A stretch of 27,645 nt of DNA. Origin: a virus. Both the position numbers and the translations under genes were made by a program. Below, piece after piece: positions 12,327-17,991 of the stretch; positions within the stretch are counted from its first letter, which is position 1; every line of letters begins with the position of its first letter. Under the pieces are notes generated by a model that ran no database searches, was not told the origin of the DNA, and worked only from the letters and a program-made list of their open reading frames with translations. The DNA lies in IMG/VR virus record IMGVR_UViG_3300034283_001218, positions 1 to 27,645 of that record; one strand, given 5' to 3'.

Positions 12327-12635
12327 ATGAGCAAATCCCGCACCAAACGCAACACAGCCACCCGCAAGCCGTTCAAGCCGTTCACCATTGACCACATGGA
12401 CAGCATCACCATCCTGTCCCTGTATCAGTCCCTGCACATGGCTGACCGACACAAGATGTATCTCGCCCCCGCTTGGCTGGTTCGCCAGTCTGCCGACACA
12501 TGGCTGGCAAAGGTTGGCGTAACCCTGCCCAAGGGAGCCCGATGGAAGACCATCCTCAACGAGGTTTGCGATGCCTATCGTGCCATCCTGCCCATCGATG
12601 CCGACAACAATCCCTTGCCCACCAAATCGGATTGA
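12327..12635 (+). CDS. Basic accessory protein (102 aa)
   Basis: This 102-residue protein has a Lys/Arg-rich N-terminus (MSKSRTKRNTATRKPFKPF), then helices (MDSITILSLYQSLHMADRHKM, WLVRQSADTWLAKVG) and a final helix (RWKTILNEVCDAYRAIL). The basic tail suggests nucleic-acid binding. Not recognised. Its DNA is richer in G+C than the cassettes to the left. The stop codon is followed at once by the AT-rich 11-bp repeats. Confidence 0.77.
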   Translation: MSKSRTKRNTATRKPFKPFTIDHMDSITILSLYQSLHMADRHKMYLAPAWLVRQSADTWLAKVGVTLPKGARWKTILNEVCDAYRAILPIDADNNPLPTKSD

Positions 12636-12636
12636 T

Positions 12637-12673
12637 TTACATTTAATTTACATTTAATTTACATTTAATTTAC
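12637..12673. repeat. Three 11-bp AT-rich direct repeats (candidate origin unwinding element)
   Basis: TTACATTTAAT occurs three times in tandem (12637, 12648, 12659) followed by a partial TTAC. The 11-bp period is close to one helical turn. Such AT-rich tandem repeats are typical of DNA-unwinding elements of origins; here they lie 21 bp from a cluster of G+C-rich short repeats. They might instead be an upstream promoter element or operator. The contrast with the GC-rich surroundings is sharp. Confidence 0.6.
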
Positions 12674-12693
12674 CTTACTATACGCACGCACGC

Positions 12694-12752
12694 CCACACA
12701 CAGGCACGCCCCACACACAGGCAGACAGGCACAGGCACAGGCAGACGCAGGC
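12694..12752. repeat. ACAGGC iteron-like repeat cluster
   Basis: ACAGGC occurs five times (12700, 12717, 12725, 12731, 12737), the last three in tandem, and a related GCAGGC lies at 12746. The first two lie within a 13-bp direct repeat, CCACACACAGGCA (12694 and 12711). The cluster is next to the 11-bp AT-rich repeats. Short iterons beside an AT-rich block is the usual layout of an initiator-bound origin. Simple low-complexity drift is the alternative. Confidence 0.5.
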
Positions 12753-12776
12753 TCCCCGCAGGCTCCTGCCTACCCC

Positions 12777-12850
12777 TTGACCAGCCTCTGCCGATGGCGT
12801 AGACTGCTCTCGTCAATCCGACACCCACCCACCAAACACCACACCACACC
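12777..12850 (+). promoter_or_regulatory. Cassette promoter 10 and leader
   Basis: TTGACC (12777-12782), 17 bp containing CTCTGC, TAGACT (12800-12805), then a C/A-rich leader of about 38 nt made of CACCCA and CCACACC-type units before the ATG. It is a divergent copy of the cassette promoter after the repeat region. Confidence 0.7.
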
Positions 12851-13150
12851 ATGACCGACACCATCACCCACCTGCTCACGCAGGCTCTCACCCAGTCCCT
12901 CAAGGACGCCCTCACGCCCATCGTGCGGGAAGCCGTCACGGAGGCTCTCGCCACCATGCCCCCAAAGGCTCTGGCTGACGAGACGCAGGCCGAGGACACC
13001 AGCCCCCTCCTTGAACGCATCAAGGCTCTGGAAGAGCAGGTTGCTGACCTCGAAAGCCAGATGAGCGACAAGGCCGACACCAACGACATCGAGCAGGCCG
13101 TAATCGATGCCATCGACAACGGCTCCTTCTCCATCGAGTTTCGAGGCTGA
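12851..13150 (+). CDS. Coiled-coil accessory protein (99 aa)
   Basis: This 99-residue acidic protein starts MTDTITHLLTQALTQSLKDAL. An amphipathic N-terminal helix is followed by an Ala-rich stretch and a clear coiled coil (LLERIKALEEQVADLESQMSD, about residues 53-73), then a short acidic end. It probably oligomerises. No family is recognised. G+C content is high for this genome. It is followed by a promoter for one more very small gene. Confidence 0.78.
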   Translation: MTDTITHLLTQALTQSLKDALTPIVREAVTEALATMPPKALADETQAEDTSPLLERIKALEEQVADLESQMSDKADTNDIEQAVIDAIDNGSFSIEFRG

Positions 13151-13175
13151 CCCACCTGCCCACCTGCCCACCCTC

Positions 13176-13210
13176 TTGACCGAGGGCTGGGCATCTGGTA
13201 GGCTCTCCAC
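13176..13210 (+). promoter_or_regulatory. Cassette promoter 11, apparently leaderless
   Basis: TTGACC (13176-13181), 17 bp, TAGGCT (13199-13204), and then only six bases (CTCCAC) before the ATG at 13211. With normal spacing the transcript would start at or next to the A of the ATG, so the mRNA is predicted to be leaderless. Confidence 0.6.
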
Positions 13211-13375
13211 ATGACCCGCAGACACTTCAAGGCTCTCGCCCAAGCAATCGCCAGCCTGCCCCGCCAAGAGGACAGGGACAGGCTTATTGCCTACTGGCTC
13301 CCCTACTGCCAAGCCGTCAACCCCCGCTTCAACCCTTCCCGCTTCATCCAAGCCTGTCAGCCTGCCAAAGGCTAA
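13211..13375 (+). CDS. Very small basic protein (54 aa) with HF-LA-I and NPRFN motifs
   Basis: This 54-residue protein (MTRRHFKALAQAIASL, ending FIQACQPAKG) resembles small phage and plasmid proteins that share an N-terminal R-HF-LA-I helix, an aromatic-rich middle (RLIAYWLPYCQAV) and a final NPRFNPSRFIQAC. These have no assigned function as far as I know. It starts immediately downstream of a promoter and is probably translated from a leaderless mRNA. It is the last gene of the array. Confidence 0.72.
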   Translation: MTRRHFKALAQAIASLPRQEDRDRLIAYWLPYCQAVNPRFNPSRFIQACQPAKG

Positions 13376-13450
13376 CGCCCACCCAACCCACACCATGCCC
13401 AGCCTCCTATCATCAACCATGCGGGTAACGCCCGCAACTGGGGATTCATC

Positions 13451-13508
13451 CAACCCCTTTCCCCCCTCATGCATCACCCTTAAAAGGGCTTAGGGGGGGA
13501 GGGGGTTG
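13451..13508 (+). terminator. Strong long hairpin after the accessory array, probable terminator
   Basis: A 17-base arm (13451-13467) pairs along its full length with 13492-13508, using two G-U pairs; it is mostly C-run against G-run. The 24-base loop holds a second hairpin (CCCTT/AAGGG, 13477-13488). It follows the last accessory gene. There is no long U tract afterwards (only CCCTTT), so it is either an imperfect terminator or an RNA-stability or processing structure. Confidence 0.5.
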
Positions 13509-13717
13509 CCCTTTGCATCCATAAGGTCTAGGTATTCGGGTTACACCATGAACAATTTTTATGCAAAAAGGAACACGACCCGAACCTTTAGGTGAGGGTG
13601 AGGAAGGGGATTACTAAGGGGATTGTCAGAAACATAGTCAAGCGGGAAATGTAGATTGTGGATAATTTATATGATATAAGGTCAATGGAAGAAATCTGGT
13701 GGTGGTGAATCTGTCAC

Positions 13718-13746
13718 TTGACTTAATCGTAAAAAGATTGTAAAGT
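13718..13746 (+). promoter_or_regulatory. Possible promoter for the tRNA cluster and late genes
   Basis: TTGACT (13718-13723), a 17-bp spacer and TAAAGT (13741-13746) lie 150 bp before the first tRNA of the cluster. The -10 is a weak match, and the spacer lacks the TCTGC element of the cassette promoters. Confidence 0.4.
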
Positions 13747-13893
13747 CCGAGTGTTCTTTGAATTTGCTGGCGTTCTCCGTGAGAAATAGTAGCGGCATAT
13801 GCGTTGTATAATGGGCGTTTCGCCAATGTTGTGTTGTGAAGAAGCATATCGCTGATACAAGAGTGGGCTGATACCCACCCGCCAGTCCATTTA

Positions 13894-13965
13894 CATCAAG
13901 TAGCGTAATGGCAACGCACCTGCTTTGGGTGCAGGGGATTGCAGGTTCAAGTCCTGTCTTGGTGA
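13894..13965 (+). tRNA. tRNA-Pro (anticodon TGG)
   Basis: A 72-nt cloverleaf: acceptor CATCAAG with CTTGGTG (one T-G pair), short D stem GCG/CGC, anticodon stem CCTGC/GCAGG with loop TTTGGGT (anticodon TGG), T arm GCAGG/CCTGT. The C1-G72 pair is typical of bacterial tRNA-Pro. CCA is not encoded. First of four adjacent tRNA genes. Confidence 0.9.
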
Positions 13966-13969
13966 CTTT

Positions 13970-14054
13970 AGAGGGTTGGCAGAGTGGCCTATTGCGGTAG
14001 TCTTGAAAACTACTGGGTGTCAAAGCCCCATCCGTTCAAATCGGATACCCTCTG
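13970..14054 (+). tRNA. tRNA-Ser (anticodon TGA)
   Basis: An 85-nt class II tRNA: acceptor AGAGGGT with ACCCTCT, discriminator G, anticodon stem GTAGT/ACTAC with loop CTTGAAA (anticodon TGA, reading UCA), a long variable arm (TGGGTGTCAAAGCCCCA) and T arm ATCCG/CGGAT. It starts 4 bp after the tRNA-Pro gene. Confidence 0.93.
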
Positions 14055-14056
14055 CT

Positions 14057-14111
14057 TTAATAGCGTCAATCCTTATTAAAGGAAAACGCTTTTGGCGTTA
14101 ATAGCGTCAAT
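14057..14111 (+). repeat. 14-bp direct repeat with hairpin between tRNA-Ser and tRNA-Gln
   Basis: TTAATAGCGTCAAT occurs exactly at 14057-14070 and 14098-14111, 41 bp apart. Between them lies a 5-bp hairpin, AACGC/GCGTT (14085-14099). The spacing and position between two tRNAs suggest a relic of duplication or of a lost tRNA, or an RNA-processing signal. Confidence 0.7.
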
Positions 14112-14121
14112 GTTAATTAAC

Positions 14122-14192
14122 ACCTCGATGGTGTAATGGCAACACAGGAGATTTTGATTCTCTTATTCGGGGTTCAAATCCCTGTCGAGGTT
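14122..14192 (+). tRNA. tRNA-Gln (anticodon TTG)
   Basis: A 71-nt cloverleaf: acceptor ACCTCGA with TCGAGGT, D stem GTGT/ACAC, anticodon stem GGAGA/TCTCT with loop TTTTGAT (anticodon TTG, reading CAA), T arm CGGGG/CCCTG. CCA not encoded. Confidence 0.9.
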
Positions 14193-14197
14193 CTTTC

Positions 14198-14270
14198 GGG
14201 GGTGTAACTCAGCGGTCAGAGTGGGCTCTTTATAAGGGCTAAGTCGGGAGTTCAATTCTCCCCACCCCTA
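14198..14270 (+). tRNA. tRNA-Ile (anticodon TAT)
   Basis: A 73-nt cloverleaf: acceptor GGGGGTG with CACCCCT (G-T first pair), anticodon stem GGCTC/GGGCT with loop TTTATAA (anticodon TAT, reading AUA), T arm GGGAG/CTCCC. Most bacteria read AUA with a modified CAT-anticodon tRNA; an encoded TAT anticodon avoids that modification. ATA is frequent in the late genes here. Confidence 0.87.
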
Positions 14271-14290
14271 CTTTTAAATTTTATTGTATT

Positions 14291-14722
14291 ATGAGTGAAA
14301 ATATATCAGAAAAAGACCTTTCGGAAAGATTGGGCCTGTCAAGAGACGAGGTTCGCCTATGGCGTTCCAAATCTCCCACCAAGTATGTCTTCCAACAACA
14401 AAGCAAGAAGCCCAGCAAACTGTGGCCTTGGATGTGGACTAGCGATGGTGTTTCTTGGCTGACTGACCAACTGAATGCCGAAAGCGACACTATTGCCAAA
14501 GAACTTTATGAAGAAATTAAGCCAGAAGAAAAGGATGTTGAAGTTGTCCGTTGTAACTTTCCTAATCTACGATTTTTACTTGTCAAAGACAAACACGGCA
14601 GTCAGTTCTCCGTTGTTTGTAAGGACAACAGGGCTTTTCGTGTCGGAGTAAAGATTGCTGTCAAGAAGGACCGCATCGGCTGGTTCGTTAAGCGTAATCC
14701 CGCATATAAGCAAAATGGCTAA
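14291..14722 (+). CDS. HTH-containing protein (143 aa), first late gene
   Basis: This 143-residue protein starts with a helix-turn-helix-like segment (EKDLSERLGLSRDEVRLWRSKSPTKYVF, residues about 6-33), followed by a Trp-rich stretch (LWPWMWTSDGVSWL) and a C-terminal beta-rich basic part (RFLLVKDKHGSQFSVVCKDNRAFRVGVKIAVKKD). It lies 20 bp after tRNA-Ile and is coupled to the next gene by an 8-bp overlap. It may bind DNA: a late regulator or small terminase subunit are possible. No family is recognised. Confidence 0.82.
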   Translation: MSENISEKDLSERLGLSRDEVRLWRSKSPTKYVFQQQSKKPSKLWPWMWTSDGVSWLTDQLNAESDTIAKELYEEIKPEEKDVEVVRCNFPNLRFLLVKDKHGSQFSVVCKDNRAFRVGVKIAVKKDRIGWFVKRNPAYKQNG

Positions 14723-15011
14723 GAAGAAATCGTCTAAAAAGAACAAATCGCAGTTCAATGACGAGCAGTTTGAAGCCCACGCTTTAGACTCTCTTTCCAA
14801 AGACATGCGGACATGGGACATCCCTTGGTGCGTCTCTGTTTTTGGTAAGCCGAACTCCGATGATGTCAAGATAATGATTGCTGGCAAACCAGCAAACATT
14901 GACAAAGACCAGAATGTGCTGTTTATGAAGTCTCTGATGACTATTGCTATCATGGCCTTACAGGAAGGTCTTGACGATAAGAACCAGAGGTATGACATAA
15001 TTGACACTTGA
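14715..15011 (+). CDS. Small hypothetical protein (98 aa), Lys-rich start
   Basis: This 98-residue protein starts MAKKKSSKKNKSQFNDEQFEAHA. The Lys-rich tail is followed by an alpha/beta region (WCVSVFGKPNSDDVKIMIAGKPANIDKDQNVLFMKSLMTIAIMALQEGL). ATG 14715 overlaps the preceding gene by 8 bp and is preferred to the in-frame 14655, which lies deep in that gene. Not recognised. Confidence 0.78.
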   Translation: MAKKKSSKKNKSQFNDEQFEAHALDSLSKDMRTWDIPWCVSVFGKPNSDDVKIMIAGKPANIDKDQNVLFMKSLMTIAIMALQEGLDDKNQRYDIIDT

Positions 15012-15105
15012 CTATATAAAAATTTTTTAAACCTTGGTGGTTTATGTTGCCCTCTGACCCAAACGAATCAGAAGAGGATGACGAAATCCCCTTTGAAGAA
15101 CTTAT

Positions 15106-15567
15106 ATGGCTAAAAAACAAGACCAATTTTCCAATATGCAGATGCCTCCTCTCTGGACTGGAGTTGCAGGGCAGGGCAACCAGAAGATATATTCGCTTGG
15201 GGGGAAGTGGTATCCTGCTGGCACAACCCTCCAGAGTGGTTACAAGATTGTCGGTGACGATGGGAAAGGAACCCTAAAGATGTCTTGGAATGGCCTTCCA
15301 GTTAATGTAGCCATGCAAGGGGCTACCATACAGCCATATACGCCACCACAGACTTTTAATCAAGCCCCTGCTTGGATGGGTGGCGGTGCTATGTCCACCC
15401 AAGAAGAAGAGATGGCAGGAATGTATAACCCTTATAGTGACCCTACTTTAGTTCTCCAAGAACAGGAAAACAGGAAATATAACGACATGATAATGTTGAA
15501 AATTAATCAAATTAAAAACAAGTATCCAAATCTTGAATTAACTGACATGGAAGGCAATTTCCGATAA
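15106..15567 (+). CDS. Hypothetical late protein (153 aa)
   Basis: This 153-residue protein starts MAKKQDQFSNMQMPPLWTG. It is rich in Gly, Pro and Gln, with a beta-like first half (KIYSLGGKWYPAGTTLQSGYKIVGDDGKGTLKMSW), a Pro-rich middle and a helical C-terminus (DPTLVLQEQENRKYNDMIMLKINQIKNKYPNL). It looks like a minor virion or assembly protein but no family is recognised. GAAGAAC precedes the start by 4 bp, an SD-like exception. The tRNA-Thr gene follows 6 bp after the stop. Confidence 0.8.
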   Translation: MAKKQDQFSNMQMPPLWTGVAGQGNQKIYSLGGKWYPAGTTLQSGYKIVGDDGKGTLKMSWNGLPVNVAMQGATIQPYTPPQTFNQAPAWMGGGAMSTQEEEMAGMYNPYSDPTLVLQEQENRKYNDMIMLKINQIKNKYPNLELTDMEGNFR

Positions 15568-15573
15568 TATTTT

Positions 15574-15645
15574 GCCTTGTTAGCACAGCGGTAGTGCGAC
15601 TGTTTTGTAAACAGTAGGTCGTTGGTTCAATCCCAACACAAGGCT
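15574..15645 (+). tRNA. tRNA-Thr (anticodon TGT)
   Basis: A 72-nt cloverleaf: acceptor GCCTTGT with ACAAGGC, D stem GCAC/GTGC, anticodon stem ACTGT/ACAGT with loop TTTGTAA (anticodon TGT, reading ACA), T arm GTTGG/CCAAC. It stands alone between a late gene and the lysin gene, 8 bp before the lysin ATG. Confidence 0.93.
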
Positions 15646-15653
15646 CCTTTAAA

Positions 15654-16382
15654 ATGACACCACAAGAATTAGCAAAATACGAGGCAGATGTCTCGAAACA
15701 GTATAGTAGTTGGGCTCCATCAATGATGAATGCCATGACCCTAAAGGGTTGGGGGCCAGAAGAAAAAGCAAACATCCTTCATCAGTTTAAGTTTGAAAGT
15801 AATGGCGTTCAGATGCGTCCAGAGAATCTGAATTACAGGCCAGAAGTAATTGTGGCTAAGTTTGGAGACAGGCCGCATTTTGCTGGAATGAATCCAGCAC
15901 AAAAACTTGCTGAAGCAAAAAGAATTGTATCACTTGGTCCTGTTGCGATTGCAGATGCGGCCTATGGTGGCATACTTGGTAACGCAAGAAATGAAGGATA
16001 TAAATACAGAGGAAGAGGATTTGTCCAACTTACTGGAAAGGAAAATTATCAGAAAATTGGTGAAAGGCTTAAACTCGACTTGGTAAACAACCCAGACCTC
16101 ATATTAAAAGACCCTAAGATTGACGAAATGGTTTCACTTGAATACATGAAGTGGAAACAAGAGCAATTTGGATATGACTTTAAGCAATTAAGACAGGTTT
16201 CAAAAGCGATAACTCCAGAAAAATTTGAACACAGAATGGAACTCGCTGGCAAGAGAAAGATTGTTAAACTTAACTCTGACTATATAGGTGCAATGACTCC
16301 AGCAGAAGACGATAAAACTCTTGCTCTTCTAAAGGAAGGTAAGATATCTCTTCAGACATATTACGAAAACAGAGGATGGTAA
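15654..16382 (+). CDS. GH19-type endolysin
   Basis: This 242-residue protein matches the GH19 (chitinase-like) lysozyme fold used by phage endolysins. Key regions are ILHQFKFESNG (Glu48), RPENLNYRP (Glu57), YGGILGNARNEGYKYRGRGFVQLTGKENY (104-132) and VNNPDLI. The two glutamates nine residues apart in these motifs are the probable catalytic acid and base. The enzyme would cut the glycan strands of host peptidoglycan at lysis. There is no signal peptide or membrane segment, so a holin is needed. The stop overlaps the terminase start, so lysin and packaging genes are co-translated. Confidence 0.9.
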   Translation: MTPQELAKYEADVSKQYSSWAPSMMNAMTLKGWGPEEKANILHQFKFESNGVQMRPENLNYRPEVIVAKFGDRPHFAGMNPAQKLAEAKRIVSLGPVAIADAAYGGILGNARNEGYKYRGRGFVQLTGKENYQKIGERLKLDLVNNPDLILKDPKIDEMVSLEYMKWKQEQFGYDFKQLRQVSKAITPEKFEHRMELAGKRKIVKLNSDYIGAMTPAEDDKTLALLKEGKISLQTYYENRGW

Positions 16383-17989
16383 TGAAGTTATCTGAGCATC
16401 CAGTCTTGGTAATGCCTACGCAGGAGCAGATAAAGTCTCTTGTGGAAAAGCATGGAAAGGATTTTGTAGCCACTCTATTACAGAATAGAGAAGACAAGAT
16501 ACAGGCTGAAAAACTTGACCCATACAGGCATGGTTATGAACCAAAGCATTGGCATGACGCAGACACGCTTATGTCATCATTTGATGAGATATGCGTGATG
16601 GGTGGCAATCGTGCTGGCAAGACAGAATGGGCGGCTAAGAAGGTAATGCAGATTCTTACCAGTAAGCCAGACGCAAGAGTTTGGTGTCTACACACAACCT
16701 CTCAATCTAGCATGCAGATGCAACAGAATGTCATCTGGAAATACATGCCTGCCGAACTTAAGACCGCCAAGAAAACCAAGATTACCAACATCTCGTATTC
16801 CCAGAAAAACGGATTTTCAGACAACACATTCATTCTTCCCAATAAGAGCCAATGCTTCTTTATGAATTACGCTCAAGATAAGAAGGTTATTGAAGGTGGT
16901 GAAGTTGACTTTATCTGGTGTGACGAACTTGTGCCTCTTGACTGGATTGAAACATTGCGATACCGCATAGTTACACGCAGAGGAAAGATGGCTGTTACTT
17001 TTACGCCTGTGCAGGGTTTCTCGCAGGTTGTTAAAGACTATGTTTCTGGCTGTAAAATAAAAGAGCAACGGAAAGCCTCATTGCTTGATGCAAAGTCACA
17101 ACATGTCTCTGGATGTGAAAATGGCAAGATGCCATACATAGCCCACTCTGTCAGAAAGAACTCAGCCTGTATTTGGTTTCACTCTGACCTTAATCCTTAC
17201 AACCCATTTGACCAACTAGCCAAAACTCTTGAAGGGAAAAACACTTCTGAGATAAAAATTAGAGCATATGGCTGGGCTGAGAACACAATTGGCTCTCAAT
17301 TCCCAAGATTTGATGACCATAACATTATAAAACATGACCAAATTCCAAAGGAAGGCACAGATTACATGGTTTGCGACCCTGCTGGAGCAAGAAATTGGTT
17401 TATGATATGGGCTAGAGCAGGAAAAGATGGAAATATTTACATTCACAGAGAGTTTCCAGACATTTCAATGGGCGAATGGACACTTCCAAGCGAAAAACCA
17501 GACGGAAAAGCAGGAACAGCACAAAGAAATGGTGCTGGACGAGGCATTGACGAGTATAAACTGCTTATTCGTGAGTTGGAAGGCGATGAAAAGCCAGAAA
17601 GACGCTATATTGACCCAAGAGCAGGTGCTACACAGGCTGTTGGGCGTGATGGAGGCACTTCTCTGATAGAATTGCTTGATTCTGGAGATGACCCGATGTT
17701 TTTTGAGCCTGCCGCAGGCTTACGGCTTGAAGAAGGCATCGCAATCATCAATGACTGGCTTTGCTATGACACATCACAGCCCAGAAGTCCCATCAATCAA
17801 CCTAGGCTCTTCATTTCTGAAGAATGCGAGAACCTTATATACGCAATGCGAGAGTGGACAGGTGCTGATGGAGACAAAGGAGCATCAAAAGACCCAATTG
17901 ACTGTCTACGATATCTCGCAGTCATGGCTCCAGAATACAACGATACATCTGCATACACTAGAGGGAATAATCAAGGTTATACATATTAA
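16376..17989 (+). CDS. terL: Terminase large subunit
   Basis: This 537-residue protein is the packaging motor ATPase and nuclease. Walker A GGNRAGKTE (residues 76-84), Walker B EVDFIWCDEL (176-185) and the coupling motif TFTP (208-211) form the ATPase; D334 (VCDPAG), D413 (IDPRAG) and D509 (KDPIDCLRYL) mark the RNase H-like nuclease (Terminase_6 type). It cuts concatemeric DNA and pumps it into the prohead through the portal encoded downstream. An alternative start at 16382 gives a TAATG junction with the lysin stop and may be the real one. Codon use favours A-ending codons. Confidence 0.95.
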   Translation: MVMKLSEHPVLVMPTQEQIKSLVEKHGKDFVATLLQNREDKIQAEKLDPYRHGYEPKHWHDADTLMSSFDEICVMGGNRAGKTEWAAKKVMQILTSKPDARVWCLHTTSQSSMQMQQNVIWKYMPAELKTAKKTKITNISYSQKNGFSDNTFILPNKSQCFFMNYAQDKKVIEGGEVDFIWCDELVPLDWIETLRYRIVTRRGKMAVTFTPVQGFSQVVKDYVSGCKIKEQRKASLLDAKSQHVSGCENGKMPYIAHSVRKNSACIWFHSDLNPYNPFDQLAKTLEGKNTSEIKIRAYGWAENTIGSQFPRFDDHNIIKHDQIPKEGTDYMVCDPAGARNWFMIWARAGKDGNIYIHREFPDISMGEWTLPSEKPDGKAGTAQRNGAGRGIDEYKLLIRELEGDEKPERRYIDPRAGATQAVGRDGGTSLIELLDSGDDPMFFEPAAGLRLEEGIAIINDWLCYDTSQPRSPINQPRLFISEECENLIYAMREWTGADGDKGASKDPIDCLRYLAVMAPEYNDTSAYTRGNNQGYTY

Positions 17990-17991
17990 AG

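Larger units (their letters stand above)
13376..13893. other. Gene-free stretch between accessory array and tRNA cluster
   Basis: About 520 bp without a supported gene. It holds a strong 17-bp G/C stem (13451-13508), a weaker hairpin (TTCGGGT 13535-13541 with ACCCGAA 13578-13584), a promoter-like pair (13718-13746), an isolated TATAAT (13807-13812) without a good -35, and a small hairpin GTGGG/CCCAC (13863-13878). Base composition changes from C-rich at the left to AT-rich at the right. Reading frames on the - strand here run antisense through the tRNA genes and are rejected. Confidence 0.6.

Noticed and set aside
8567-13210. Regularly recurring near-identical elements as a CRISPR array
   Set aside because: The repeats are promoter and leader sequences spaced 170-500 bp apart with coding genes between; there are no short uniform spacers and no cas genes.
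12770-13477. Long reading frame on the - strand (235 codons)
   Set aside because: It lies antisense to two well-supported + strand cassette genes with promoters. The GC-rich composition lacks stop codons in several frames, and the protein is Gly/Val-rich with no plausible domains.
13541-13594. ATG at 13548 with TTACACC before it as a further small cassette gene
   Set aside because: The frame ends after 15 codons and no promoter with the cassette pattern precedes it.
13682-14023. Reading frame on the - strand (113 codons) with TGLEPAIPCTQSRC
   Set aside because: It runs antisense through tRNA-Pro and part of tRNA-Ser. This type of peptide is a known artefact of translating tRNA genes backwards.
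15001-15029. TTGACA at the end of the 14715 gene as a cassette-type promoter
   Set aside because: At 17-bp spacing the -10 would be TTTTTA, and neither the GATACT-type hexamer nor the G-free leader is present.
15044-15277. Frame starting MLPSDPNESEEDDEIPFEELIW
   Set aside because: The first 20 codons look protein-like, but the remaining 57 overlap the 15106 gene in another frame and turn into Arg/Gly/Leu-rich shadow. It might be a short upstream peptide, but evidence is too thin to list it as a gene.
15512-15775. Reading frame on the - strand with GIEPTTYCLQNSRTTAV
   Set aside because: It is antisense to tRNA-Thr and the lysin start; again a typical backwards-tRNA translation.
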